Shown here one piece after another: positions 9,212-18,308 of a DNA stretch of 64,000 nucleotides. The number at the start of each line of letters is the position of its first letter. The stretch's first letter is position 1. The notes beneath the pieces are model-generated. The model had not been told where the DNA came from. It was given only the letters and a program-made list of their open reading frames with translations, and ran no database searches. Origin of the DNA: Bradyrhizobium sp. Ash2021 (GTDB taxonomy: Bacteria > Pseudomonadota > Alphaproteobacteria > Rhizobiales > Xanthobacteraceae); NCBI RefSeq assembly GCF_031202265.1, contig NZ_CP100604.1, positions 682,001 to 746,000 of the forward strand, read 5' to 3'. The position numbers were made by a program, and so were the translations under genes.

Positions 9212-10225
9212 ATGCTGGAAAAGTTCGAGCGCTATCCGCTCACATTCGGACCGACCCATATCGAGAAGCTGGAGCGGCTGACGCAGCATCTCGGCGGCAA
9301 GGTCGACCTCTACGCCAAGCGCGAAGACTGCAATTCGGGGCTGGCCTTCGGCGGCAACAAGCTGCGCAAGCTCGAATACATCATTCCCGACGCGATCGCG
9401 TCCAACGCCGATACGCTGGTCTCGATCGGCGGCGTGCAATCCAATCACACCCGCATGGTCGCGGCGGTCGCGGCAAAGATCGGCATGAAGTGCCGTCTGG
9501 TGCAGGAAAGCTGGGTGCCGCATGAAGACGCCGTCTATGACCGCGTCGGCAATATCCTGCTCAGCCGCGTCATGGGTGCCGACGTCCAGATGGTGGATGA
9601 AGGTTTCGACATCGGCATTCGCCAGAGCTGGGAGGAGGCGATCGCCGACGTCAAGGCCAAGGGCGGCAAGCCCTATGCGATCCCGGCCGGCGCTTCCGTG
9701 CATAAATATGGCGGGCTCGGCTATGTCGGCTTCGCCGAAGAGGTGAGGGTACAGGAAAAAGAACTCGGCTTCGCCTTCGATTACATCGTGGTCTGCACCG
9801 TCACCGGTTCAACCCATGCCGGCATGCTGGTTGGCTTCGCCAAGGACGGCCGCGAACGCAAGGTGATCGGCATCGACGCCTCCTTCACCCCGGCACAGAC
9901 CAAGGCGCAGGTGCTCGAGATCGCCCGCAGCACCGCAGGCCTGGTCGAGTTGGGGAAAGAGATCGTCGAGGACGACGTGGTCCTGATCGAGGACTATGCC
10001 TATCCGGCCTACGGCGTTCCGTCCGAGGAGACGAAAGCAGCGATCCGGCTGTGCGGGCGCCTCGAAGGCATGATCACCGATCCCGTCTACGAGGGGAAAT
10101 CCATGCAGGGCATGATCGACCTCGTCAACAAGGGCTATTTCCCCAGGGGATCAAAGGTCCTGTACGCCCATCTCGGCGGCGCGCCGGCGATCAACGGCTA
10201 TGCCTACACGTTCCGCAATGGCTAA
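9212..10225 (+). CDS. acdS: 1-aminocyclopropane-1-carboxylate (ACC) deaminase
   Basis: This 337-residue PLP enzyme cleaves ACC, the plant ethylene precursor, to 2-oxobutyrate and ammonia in the cytoplasm. It has family length. The PLP lysine is Lys50 in [11 protein letters not shown]. The QSNHTR motif and the substrate-binding VYEGKS motif near the C-terminus separate true ACC deaminases from D-cysteine desulfhydrases. ATG 9212 matches the family N-terminus ([10 protein letters not shown]). The divergent Lrp-type gene is its likely regulator. The pair is typical of plant-associated rhizobia and lowers ethylene around roots or nodules. Confidence 0.96.
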   Translation: MLEKFERYPLTFGPTHIEKLERLTQHLGGKVDLYAKREDCNSGLAFGGNKLRKLEYIIPDAIASNADTLVSIGGVQSNHTRMVAAVAAKIGMKCRLVQESWVPHEDAVYDRVGNILLSRVMGADVQMVDEGFDIGIRQSWEEAIADVKAKGGKPYAIPAGASVHKYGGLGYVGFAEEVRVQEKELGFAFDYIVVCTVTGSTHAGMLVGFAKDGRERKVIGIDASFTPAQTKAQVLEIARSTAGLVELGKEIVEDDVVLIEDYAYPAYGVPSEETKAAIRLCGRLEGMITDPVYEGKSMQGMIDLVNKGYFPRGSKVLYAHLGGAPAINGYAYTFRNG

Positions 10226-10315
10226 GGCGCCGAAGCAGCGACGGCGGGTCAGCCGGTTTCGTTGCTGGACGTTCGACCCTTCCTCGAACAGAATGGGTAC
10301 ATTCATCCTCTCTGA

Positions 10316-12109
10316 ATGACAGGTCAGGAATTCTCAAAGTCCACGCCGTTGATGAGAAAGCCGAAGCGCACCGCGAACGGGATCGAGACAACCGCCGGCC
10401 GGCACCGGTTCGGCATCGACGCATTGCGCGATGTTGCCGGCGAGAAGGTCTTCGCGCGCGGTGTTACCTATCATGAAGACGGAAACGTCGAGATTATTAC
10501 GTTTGATATGGCCCGCGTGCTGGCCCGAGTCATCGGCTCCGAGGTCTACCGCTGCGAACTGGTCGGGACGGGGAAGAACTTCTCCGGGGAGTGCTCTTGC
10601 CGCGCATTTGCGGATTGGGGTTTTTGCAAGCACCTGGTGGCAACCGCCCTTGCCGCAAATAGCCTCGGGCCCGAGGCTCTGGAGCCGGCTCCCAGCCGCT
10701 TCGCCAAAATCCGTGAGCATCTCCGCACCAAGGGCGTCGAGCGGCTTGTCGAGATGGTCGTCGGCTTTGCCGAACGCGATCCCTCGTTGCTGCAGGAACT
10801 GGAGTTTTCTGCTGCCGCGGCCACGGCCGACGACAAGACCCTGTTTGCACAATTCAGGAAAGCAATTACCGAGGCCACCCGCACCGGCGGCTATATCGAA
10901 TATGGTGAGATGCGGGAATGGGTGAAGGGAATCGAGAGCGTGCTCGACCGGATCGCGGGCTTGATTGAGAACGGCCGGGCGGCATTGGTTTTGCGGCTGC
11001 TCGATCATTTTTTTGCGCGGATGGATGAAGCGTTCGGGAGCATAGACGACTCCGACGGTGGCGGCGGAGGCGTATACGCCAAGGCCTGCGAAATTCATCT
11101 CGCGGCGTGCCGCCGGGAAAAACCTGATCCGGTCATACTTGCACGGGCGCTGTTCGCGCGTGAGGTCGATTCGGAATGGGAGTTTTTCCACGGCGCGAGC
11201 GAGACCTACGAGGATATCCTGGGAGACGCCGGGCTCGCTGAATATCGCAGGCTTGCGAGCGAAGCTTGGCAGAAAATAAAGCCGTCGCGAACGACCGGAC
11301 AGGACGATCAATTCGGTACGCGATATGCGCTCGGAGCCATTCTTGAAAGCTTTGCCGAACGGGAGGGTGATGTCGATGGCGTCATCGCCATCCGGTCGAA
11401 GGACCTGTCGACCGCGTATGACTATCTCGGAATTGCACAGATATGCCTTGATCACGGGCGCGAGGCGGAGGCGCTGAAATGGGCCGAAGAAGGGCTGTGG
11501 AAGTTCGAGGACAACCCCGATGAGCGCCTGACCTTCTTTGCCTCCGATCTTTACAGTCGGATCGGGCGCAAGGAGAAGGCCGACAAATTGCTTTGGCGCA
11601 TGTTCGAGGAGCGTCCGAGTGTCGCGCTCTACGAGCGTCTCAAATCCGCGGCGGGCGCCGATCGGATGCAGGCCGATACGGCTCGCGACAGGGCCTTCGG
11701 CTGGCTGCGGTCCCAGCTCGGAAAACCACAGGGGCGGGCGGTTGCGCAATGGTCGGCGCCGGCCGAACTTCTCATTCGGTTGACAATGGCGGAAGGGCTG
11801 CTGTCGGACGCATGGATTGCCGTCAACGGACACGGCTGCAGCGAATCTCTTCTCAAGGAGCTTGCCGAAGCGAGCGAACGCAGCCACCCCGCGGAGGCAT
11901 TGAAGGTCTACGCCGCTCGCGTCGAACGAATGGTCCGTCTTGGCGGCCAAGGTAATTATGAAGATGCCTGCCGCCTACTCAGACGGATGCGGCAGGTTCG
12001 GGAAAGTCTTGGCGAGACTGCGCAGCATGCCGCCTATCTCGATGATTTGACGAGCCGTCACAAGGCAAAGCGCAATTTCATGAAGCTGTTGACGGCAGGT
12101 CATTCCTGA
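10316..12109 (+). CDS. SWIM zinc-finger protein
   Basis: This 597-residue protein carries a SWIM motif near the N-terminus, with ligands Cys93, Cys95, Cys104 and His106 (GECSCRAF, GFCKHLVA). The rest is long and helical with a repeat-like architecture resembling TPR, as in large SWIM proteins of unknown role. SWIM fingers are predicted to bind DNA or protein. The start is uncertain: ATG 10316 has no clear ribosome site, and an in-frame ATG lies at 10352. It is followed after 73 bp by a small conserved gene and may be co-transcribed with it. No substrate or pathway can be named. Confidence 0.88.
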   Translation: MTGQEFSKSTPLMRKPKRTANGIETTAGRHRFGIDALRDVAGEKVFARGVTYHEDGNVEIITFDMARVLARVIGSEVYRCELVGTGKNFSGECSCRAFADWGFCKHLVATALAANSLGPEALEPAPSRFAKIREHLRTKGVERLVEMVVGFAERDPSLLQELEFSAAAATADDKTLFAQFRKAITEATRTGGYIEYGEMREWVKGIESVLDRIAGLIENGRAALVLRLLDHFFARMDEAFGSIDDSDGGGGGVYAKACEIHLAACRREKPDPVILARALFAREVDSEWEFFHGASETYEDILGDAGLAEYRRLASEAWQKIKPSRTTGQDDQFGTRYALGAILESFAEREGDVDGVIAIRSKDLSTAYDYLGIAQICLDHGREAEALKWAEEGLWKFEDNPDERLTFFASDLYSRIGRKEKADKLLWRMFEERPSVALYERLKSAAGADRMQADTARDRAFGWLRSQLGKPQGRAVAQWSAPAELLIRLTMAEGLLSDAWIAVNGHGCSESLLKELAEASERSHPAEALKVYAARVERMVRLGGQGNYEDACRLLRRMRQVRESLGETAQHAAYLDDLTSRHKAKRNFMKLLTAGHS

Positions 12110-12182
12110 CGGGACGGTAGGTGTATTGTTCGCCGACGGCAAAGACCCGGCCGTTGGCCGGTATGGATGGTGAGGATTCTCG

Positions 12183-12563
12183 ATGAAGCTGGGCTGGAAG
12201 CCACGCAAGTGGCTGGACAAAAAGAGCAAATTGGGTTTTCGCGGCTATCCGGTCGGCACCATCGCCTTCTATGGACCGGACGCCCAGCGTGCCAGCAAGG
12301 TGGCTGTCTCAGTCATCGTCGCGCCGGATAGCGAACCGATCGAATTGCGGAGATGGTTTGCCGAGAGCGGCGACGTGCGAAATGACGCGACGATATTCGA
12401 GGAAATTGCCATCTTTCTTCGCAGCCATGAGGTGCACTCTGTAGCGATGGTCGAGGAGATGATGGGGTGTCCGCATGAGGAAGGCATCGACTATCCGGAA
12501 GGCGAGGTTTGTCCTGAATGCCCGTTCTGGGCTGGTCGTGCCCGCCCGTTTGCGGGTGGCTAA
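12183..12563 (+). CDS. Conserved small protein with a Cys/His C-terminal motif
   Basis: This 126-residue protein was not assigned to a named family. It has an N-terminal basic segment, a central beta-rich part beginning near GYPVGTIAFYGPD, and a C-terminal CPHEEGIDYPEGEVCPEC motif whose three Cys and one His could bind zinc. GAGGATT precedes the ATG at a good distance. It lies directly downstream of the SWIM gene and runs towards aapM. The motif looks deliberate rather than random, so the gene is probably real and expressed with its neighbour. Confidence 0.8.
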   Translation: MKLGWKPRKWLDKKSKLGFRGYPVGTIAFYGPDAQRASKVAVSVIVAPDSEPIELRRWFAESGDVRNDATIFEEIAIFLRSHEVHSVAMVEEMMGCPHEEGIDYPEGEVCPECPFWAGRARPFAGG

Positions 12564-12614
12564 CTTCGTTGGCGCGATTTTCCGATACGCTGCGAATCTT
12601 CATGATCGAACGGC

Positions 12615-13742
12615 TCATCGCGCTTTCGGCCCGTCCCGCGCCTCAAGACGGGCGCTGTAGCGGGACATCGCAAAGCAGAAGGCGAAATAGATCAGCGCGA
12701 CGAAGAGGTAGACTTCGACACTGAACGATTGCCAGGCCGGATCGATGATCGCGGTCTTGGCGGTCGTCAAGAGGTCAAAGATACCGATGATCAGGACCAG
12801 ACTGGTATCCTTGAAGAACGCGATGAAGGTGTTCACCAGCGGCGGGATCACGTGGCGGATCGCCTGCGGCAGAATGATCAGGCCGTTCTTCTTCCAGTAC
12901 GACAGGCCGAGCGCATCGGCGGCGTCGTGCTGCCCGCGGGGAACGGCCTGCAGGCCGCCGCGAATGACCTCTGCGAGATAGGCGCCCGCGAACAGCACGA
13001 ACGCGACCTGCGCCCGCAGCAGCTTATCGACGTTGACGCCGTCAGGCATGAACAGCGGAAACATCACGCTCGCCATGAACAGCAGGCTGATCAGCGGGAC
13101 GCCACGGATCAACTCGACATAGAGCACCGATAACGATCGGATCGCGGGGAGCTTTGAACGTCGGCCAAGGGCGACGACAATCCCGAGCGGGAATCCGAGG
13201 GCGAGACCGAAGGTCGCGAGAATGAGTGTCACCGGCAGCCCACCCCAGCGGTCCTGGGAAACAAAGGGCATTCCAAAAATGCCGCCCCACATCAAGAGGC
13301 CAATCAGGGTAAGCGCCGCGGCCCACACCAGCACCAGTTCCTTGCGCCACCATTTACGCCGGCTCGACACACAGAACAGGGCCATGAAGGCGAGCATCGC
13401 CAGCGCCGGCCGCCATTGCTGATCGAACGGATAGGTGCCGAACAGTATGAAACGAAGTTTTTCGGGGATGACGGCCCAGCAGGCGCCGAGTCCGTGAACC
13501 GCCCGGCAGGCACTCGTGTCGCTGCCGGGAACGCTCCACACCGCGTTCCAAAATGCCCACTGCACGAGTCCGGCGGCGGCCTTCGCCAGCCCGAACAGCA
13601 ACAGCAGCGTCACGATCGTCGAGGAAATCGACGCAAACAGATTGACGCGCAGCCATCCGATGGCGCGGCCGACGATGGTCCGGCCTGATCGTGACCGGCT
13701 GAATGGGAGCGGAGTTCCCGGAGCGTCCGTCACCGAGGTCAT
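12615..13742 (-). CDS. aapM: General L-amino acid ABC transporter permease AapM
   Basis: This 375-residue inner-membrane permease has about eight hydrophobic segments and the EAA loop ADALGLSYWKKNGLIILPQA that docks the ATPase. A long insertion between the first helices, including the Cys pair around SACRAVHGLGACW, is typical of Aap/Bzt permeases. It follows aapQ with a 3-bp gap, so the two are co-translated. The system takes up polar amino acids. The aapP ATPase gene is not next to it here, unlike the usual aapJQMP order. Confidence 0.92.
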   Translation of the reverse strand: MTSVTDAPGTPLPFSRSRSGRTIVGRAIGWLRVNLFASISSTIVTLLLLFGLAKAAAGLVQWAFWNAVWSVPGSDTSACRAVHGLGACWAVIPEKLRFILFGTYPFDQQWRPALAMLAFMALFCVSSRRKWWRKELVLVWAAALTLIGLLMWGGIFGMPFVSQDRWGGLPVTLILATFGLALGFPLGIVVALGRRSKLPAIRSLSVLYVELIRGVPLISLLFMASVMFPLFMPDGVNVDKLLRAQVAFVLFAGAYLAEVIRGGLQAVPRGQHDAADALGLSYWKKNGLIILPQAIRHVIPPLVNTFIAFFKDTSLVLIIGIFDLLTTAKTAIIDPAWQSFSVEVYLFVALIYFAFCFAMSRYSARLEARDGPKAR

Positions 13743-13745
13743 GGC

Positions 13746-14933
13746 TCAGCGCTCCACCAGCGCGATCCGCGCATTGTACCAGTTCATGAACAGACTGATG
13801 CCGAGGCTGATGGTCAGGAACACCAGCATGATGATTGCGATCGCCTCGATGGCCTGGCCGGTCTGGTTCAGCGTCGTGTTGGCAATCGACACGATGTCCT
13901 GGTAGCCGACCGCAACTGCCAGCGAGGAATTTTTTGTCAGGTTCAGATACTGGCTGGTCATCGGCGGAATGATGACGCGCAGTGCCTGCGGCATGACGAT
14001 GTGTTGCAGCACGAAACCACGGCGCAGCCCGAGCGCCATCGCGGCATCCCACTGGCCCCTGTGAACGGATTGGATGCCGCTGCGCACGATCTCGGCGATG
14101 AACGCCGATGTGTAGGTCACAAGCGCGATCAGCAGCGCAAAATATTCCGGCGCCAGCGTCAGCCCGCCGACGAAATTGAAGCCGCGCAGTTCCGGCTTGG
14201 TGATGGTCCAGGACACGCCGAGCGCCAGCGAGGTGAGCATCGGCAGCCCGATCACCAGCGCCAGCGCATACGGCCAGATCCGCCGCGGCTGGCCATCCAG
14301 CAGCTGCCGGGCCGTCAGCTGTTTGCGCACCACATGGAACGCGATCAGCCCGATCACGGCCGCGCCGATCACCCAGAGCTGACCCGCCTCGATCGGGACA
14401 GACGGAAGTATCATGCCTCGATTGGAAAGGAAGACACCCTCGATCGGCTTCCAGGCCGCGCGCGCCGCCGGAAGTCCCTGCATCAGCACGTACCAGAACA
14501 ATAGCTGCAACAGCAGGGGAATATCGCGAAGCACCTCCACATAGACGGCGGCAAGCCGCGACAACAGCCAGTTCGATGACAGGCGCGCGACGCCGATAAT
14601 GGTCCCGAGCACGGTCGCCAGCACAATGCCGATCACGGCGACGCGGAGCGTATTGGCGAGCCCGACGATGAAGGCGCGCAAATAAGGGTCCTTCGGACTG
14701 TACGGAATCCAGGTGTCGGCGATCGGCATCCCCGCCTCGCGGCCGAGAAAGGCGAAGCCGGTCGAGATGCGGCGCACCGACAGATTATGAACCGTGTTCG
14801 ACCAGAGCCATGCGACGATCGCCACCGTGATCCCCACCACCACGATCTGCCAGAACAGTCCGGCGAACTGCCGGTCCTTCAGCGAGATTCCTATCCGCCG
14901 GGGCGGCGGCGGAGCGGGGTTCGATGTCGTCAC
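13746..14933 (-). CDS. aapQ: General L-amino acid ABC transporter permease AapQ
   Basis: This 395-residue permease has multiple membrane helices and the EAA loop AAMALGLRRGFVLQHIVMPQ. A GTG start at 14933 was chosen because GAGGA lies about 10 bases upstream and the N-terminus (TTSNPAPPPPRR) suits the family. The longer frame to 15044 would run back into the rpiR start. The gene diverges from the RpiR regulator, whose probable operator lies about 85 bp upstream of this start, so the regulator may control both directions. Confidence 0.9.
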   Translation of the reverse strand: MTTSNPAPPPPRRIGISLKDRQFAGLFWQIVVVGITVAIVAWLWSNTVHNLSVRRISTGFAFLGREAGMPIADTWIPYSPKDPYLRAFIVGLANTLRVAVIGIVLATVLGTIIGVARLSSNWLLSRLAAVYVEVLRDIPLLLQLLFWYVLMQGLPAARAAWKPIEGVFLSNRGMILPSVPIEAGQLWVIGAAVIGLIAFHVVRKQLTARQLLDGQPRRIWPYALALVIGLPMLTSLALGVSWTITKPELRGFNFVGGLTLAPEYFALLIALVTYTSAFIAEIVRSGIQSVHRGQWDAAMALGLRRGFVLQHIVMPQALRVIIPPMTSQYLNLTKNSSLAVAVGYQDIVSIANTTLNQTGQAIEAIAIIMLVFLTISLGISLFMNWYNARIALVER

Positions 14934-15017
14934 GGCACAAGATTCCTCATGGCGGCGATGATCGGCTACGCGCTGGCTGGCGCTAGTATTCCATACGTTG
15001 CAATCCATCGCAATATA

Positions 15018-15033
15018 TGAAACAAATGTTTCA
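15018..15033. promoter_or_regulatory. Perfect inverted repeat overlapping the rpiR start codon (candidate operator)
   Basis: TGAAACA-AA-TGTTTCA is a perfect 7-bp inverted repeat with a 2-bp centre. Its last base is the A of the rpiR ATG. No ribosome-binding site precedes that ATG, so the message may be leaderless and the regulator may block its own start region. The repeat lies between divergent rpiR and aapQ. Confidence 0.65.
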
Positions 15034-15908
15034 TGAGCGGGCATCCGGCAAAACCCTCACCCCTGAACGAACTCTGCAGCGCGCTGCCCTCCCTGCCGCT
15101 GCGGCTGCGGGAAGTCGGCCGGTTCGTTGCCGCCAACGACTATGACGCCACCACGCGCTCGATGCGTGATCTCGCGACCGTCGCCGGCGCCGATCCGGCG
15201 GCGTTCACGCGACTGGCGAAGGCCCTGGGCTATTCGGGCTGGGACGAACTGCGCTCGGCCCTGACCGAGGCGCGCCGACCCACGGAAGCGTCGCCGTTCT
15301 CAGGCCGGGCCAGGGGCCGGCGCCAGGGGCCCAACCCCGAAATTTCGCTGGTCTCCGACAAGTTTGAGGCTGAAGCGGCGGGCCTTACCCGTATCTCGCC
15401 CGCCGCAGTGGCCGGCGCCGCAAAGGCGGTGCACGCGGCGCGACGAATCTGGATCGCGGGCTTTCGAAGCTGCCGCAGCGTGGCCGAACTGCTCAACTAC
15501 CAACTCCGGCTGTTCCGGCCCGACGCGGTGCAATTGGTTGGCGGCTCCGGCCCCGAGGATCTCGATCTCGGCGCGTTCCGGCGCGGCGACGCGGTCGTCG
15601 TCATCGGCTTCGCGCCATATTCCACGGCGAGCGTAGTGTCGGCGCGCGCGGCGCATCATTCCGGCGCTACCCTGATCGCGATTGCGGACAGGGTTGCCGC
15701 GCCAATGGCGGAGGGGGCCGAGCACCTGCTGCTGTTCGAGGCCGCTTCATCGCCGGGATTCTTCCCGAGCCTGACCGGCGCGATTGCGATCGCGCAGTCG
15801 TTGGCGGCGGCGACCTTCACCCTGGGCGGTCCGGCGGCCAAGCGGCGGCTGGAGGAAACCGAAGCCCGCCTCGCTGCCAGCTCACAATATGTTGCCGAGA
15901 GAGACTGA
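15033..15908 (+). CDS. MurR/RpiR-family transcriptional regulator
   Basis: This 291-residue regulator has an N-terminal RpiR-type HTH (about residues 10-80) and a C-terminal SIS domain (about 115-260) that normally senses a phosphosugar or related ligand. It is followed after 1 bp by the aminotransferase gene and diverges from aapQM. It therefore probably controls amino-acid uptake and use at this locus. ATG 15033 is the only start that keeps the whole HTH. It has no ribosome-binding site and sits at the edge of a perfect palindrome. Confidence 0.88.
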   Translation: MSGHPAKPSPLNELCSALPSLPLRLREVGRFVAANDYDATTRSMRDLATVAGADPAAFTRLAKALGYSGWDELRSALTEARRPTEASPFSGRARGRRQGPNPEISLVSDKFEAEAAGLTRISPAAVAGAAKAVHAARRIWIAGFRSCRSVAELLNYQLRLFRPDAVQLVGGSGPEDLDLGAFRRGDAVVVIGFAPYSTASVVSARAAHHSGATLIAIADRVAAPMAEGAEHLLLFEAASSPGFFPSLTGAIAIAQSLAAATFTLGGPAAKRRLEETEARLAASSQYVAERD

Positions 15909-15909
15909 C

Positions 15910-17259
15910 ATGAGTATTCGAACCAGCCGTGTGCTGCACCGGAGTTTGCGCGAAACACCCCCTAAGGCCGTCGGCGGCGATGGCGTATGGCTCATTGCGG
16001 AGGACGGCCGCCGGATCCTCGACGCTTCCGGCGGTGCGGCCGTTTCCTGTCTCGGGCACCAGCATCCGCGCGTGCTCGAGGCGCTATCGCGGCAAGCGTC
16101 AAAACTCGCCTACGCCCACACCGGCTTCTTCTCGTCGGAACCCGCCGAAGCGCTGGCCGAACAGCTTGTCGGCCACGAGCCCGGCGGACTTGGCTACGCG
16201 TACTTCGTCAGTGGTGGATCGGAAGCGGTCGAGGCCAGCATCAAGCTGGCGCGGCAGTATTTCATCGAGATCGGTCAGCCGCAGCGGCAGAACTTCATCG
16301 CCCGCCGCCAGAGCTATCACGGCAATACGCTGGGCGCGTTGGCGGCGGGCGGCAACGCCTGGCGCCGCGAACCTTATGCGCCGCTGCTGTCGCAGGCGTT
16401 CAGTCATGTGACGCCGGCATTCGCCTATCATGAACAGCGCGACGCTGAATCCGAGGCGGATTTCGCGGCGCGGCTGGCCGCAGAACTGGAAGCGGAATTC
16501 CAGCGCCTTGGCCCCGGCACCGTGGCGGCGTTCATCGCCGAGCCGGTGGTGGGCGCCACCGCCGGATGCGTGACGGCGCCGGAAGGCTATTTCCGCAGCG
16601 TGCGCGATATCTGCAATCGCCACGGCGCGCTGCTGATCCTCGACGAAGTCATGTGCGGCATGGGGCGTACCGGGACGCTGCACGCCTGGGAGCAGGAGGG
16701 CATCGCCCCGGATATCCAGGCCATCGCCAAGGGACTAGGCGGCGGCTACCAGCCGATCGGCGCGATGCTCGCGAGCACAGGCATCATCGATACCATTCGC
16801 CAGGGTTCGGGCGCTTTCCAGCATGGACATACTTATCTCGCGCATCCGCTCGCCTGCGCGGCGGCGCTGGAAGTGCAGCGAATCATTGCGGAAGAGAAAT
16901 TGCTCGACAACGTAAGGACGCTCGGCGGTCATCTCGAACGACGCCTGACCGAGCGCTTCGGCAATCACCGGCATGTCGGCGATATCCGCGGGCGCGGCCT
17001 GTTTTGGGCGATCGAATTGGTTGCCGATCGCAGCAGCCGCGAATCCTTCGATCCCGGCCTCAAGCTGAACCAGAAGATCAAGGCGGCGGCGTTCGAGAAT
17101 GGCCTTGGCTGTTACCCGGGCGGCGGCACCGCCGATGGCCGCCGCGGCGATCACGTGATGCTGGCGCCGCCCTATATCGCCACATCGGACGATATCGATG
17201 TGATCGTCGACCGGCTCGGTTCTGCCGTGGATAGTGCATTGAAAAGTATTGGTCATTAA
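15910..17259 (+). CDS. Class III (ornithine/beta-alanine type) PLP aminotransferase
   Basis: This 449-residue aminotransferase has the class III layout, with PLP Lys274 in AIAKGLGGGYQPIGA, the upstream LILDEVMCGMGRTG strand and an RGRGLFWAIEL C-terminal motif. It transfers an amino group between an omega-amino or other amino-acid donor and a keto acid. The donor cannot be deduced from sequence alone. It starts 1 bp after the regulator and is followed after 13 bp by aapJ, so the three genes form an operon. This suggests that it processes an amino compound imported by the Aap-like transporter. Confidence 0.9.
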   Translation: MSIRTSRVLHRSLRETPPKAVGGDGVWLIAEDGRRILDASGGAAVSCLGHQHPRVLEALSRQASKLAYAHTGFFSSEPAEALAEQLVGHEPGGLGYAYFVSGGSEAVEASIKLARQYFIEIGQPQRQNFIARRQSYHGNTLGALAAGGNAWRREPYAPLLSQAFSHVTPAFAYHEQRDAESEADFAARLAAELEAEFQRLGPGTVAAFIAEPVVGATAGCVTAPEGYFRSVRDICNRHGALLILDEVMCGMGRTGTLHAWEQEGIAPDIQAIAKGLGGGYQPIGAMLASTGIIDTIRQGSGAFQHGHTYLAHPLACAAALEVQRIIAEEKLLDNVRTLGGHLERRLTERFGNHRHVGDIRGRGLFWAIELVADRSSRESFDPGLKLNQKIKAAAFENGLGCYPGGGTADGRRGDHVMLAPPYIATSDDIDVIVDRLGSAVDSALKSIGH

Positions 17260-17272
17260 CAGGAGGCGCAGA

Positions 17273-18283
17273 ATGAAGAGAGTACTCGTTGCTACAGGCT
17301 TGCTCGCCGCGTCGTTTTCGGCCGCAACCGCCGGAACGCTCGATACCGTCAAGCAGCGCGGCACGCTGGTGTGCGGCGTCAGCGCAGGCTTTGCCGGATT
17401 TTCCGCGCCGGATTCCCAGGGCAATTACAAGGGACTCGACGTCGACTATTGTCGTGCGATGGCGGCAGGCGTGCTCGGCGACGCCAACAAGGTGCGCTAC
17501 GTCGCGCTCACGGCGCAGAACCGTTTCACGGCCCTGCAATCGGGCGAGATCGACGTGCTCTATCGCAATTCGACCGAGACCTATCTGCGCGGCGTGACGC
17601 TCGGCCTGCGGCAGGGGCCGATCAACTTCTATGACGGGCAGGGCTTTGTCGTCAAAAGCGACTCGGGCGTGAAGGATTTGAAGGGCCTCAATGGCGCCAC
17701 GGTCTGCGTTGCGCAGGGCACCACCCATGAAGTGACGCTCGGCGACTACGGGCGCGCCAACGGGATCGAGTGGAAGCCGCTGGTGTTCGATCGCACCGAC
17801 ACGATGTTGCAGACCTTCTTCGGCGGGCGCTGCGATGCCATGACCCAGGACGCCTCCGCGCTGGCCGGCTCGGTTACGACGGCGGCGCCGAATCCGGCCG
17901 ACTACACCGTTCTGCCGCAAACCATCAGCAAGGAGCCGCTCGGACCGTTCACGCGCAATGGCGACGAAGTGTGGAGCGATATCATCACCTGGCTGCACTA
18001 CGGCCTGATCGAGGCTGAGGAGCTCGGCGTCACCGCCGCCAATGCCGACGACATGGCAAAATCCACGACGCCGGCAGTCCAGCGCCTGCTCGGCACATCA
18101 GGCGATCTCGGCTCGCGGCTTGGCCTCGACAACAAATGGATGCTGCAGGCCATCAAGGCGGTCGGCAATTATTCCGAGATCTTTGAGCGCAATGTCGGCA
18201 AGGCGAGCCCGCTCAAGCTCGATCGCGGCCTCAACGCGACCTGGACCAAAGGCGGCCTGATGTACGCGATTCCGTTCAAGTAG
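17273..18283 (+). CDS. aapJ: Periplasmic amino-acid-binding protein AapJ
   Basis: This 336-residue protein has a signal peptide (residues 1 to about 20, ending SAATA) and a family 3 solute-binding fold. The conserved stretches GTLVCGVSAG, GEIDVLYRNST and DAMTQDASAL match AapJ/BztA proteins. It should deliver amino acids to AapQ/AapM. The start has a strong AGGAGG site. It is unusual in being on the opposite strand from the permeases and behind an RpiR gene and an aminotransferase. The specificity may therefore be narrower than that of classical Aap. Confidence 0.92.
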   Translation: MKRVLVATGLLAASFSAATAGTLDTVKQRGTLVCGVSAGFAGFSAPDSQGNYKGLDVDYCRAMAAGVLGDANKVRYVALTAQNRFTALQSGEIDVLYRNSTETYLRGVTLGLRQGPINFYDGQGFVVKSDSGVKDLKGLNGATVCVAQGTTHEVTLGDYGRANGIEWKPLVFDRTDTMLQTFFGGRCDAMTQDASALAGSVTTAAPNPADYTVLPQTISKEPLGPFTRNGDEVWSDIITWLHYGLIEAEELGVTAANADDMAKSTTPAVQRLLGTSGDLGSRLGLDNKWMLQAIKAVGNYSEIFERNVGKASPLKLDRGLNATWTKGGLMYAIPFK

Positions 18284-18308
18284 CAGGTGTACCGCAGCGA
18301 GACGCAGC

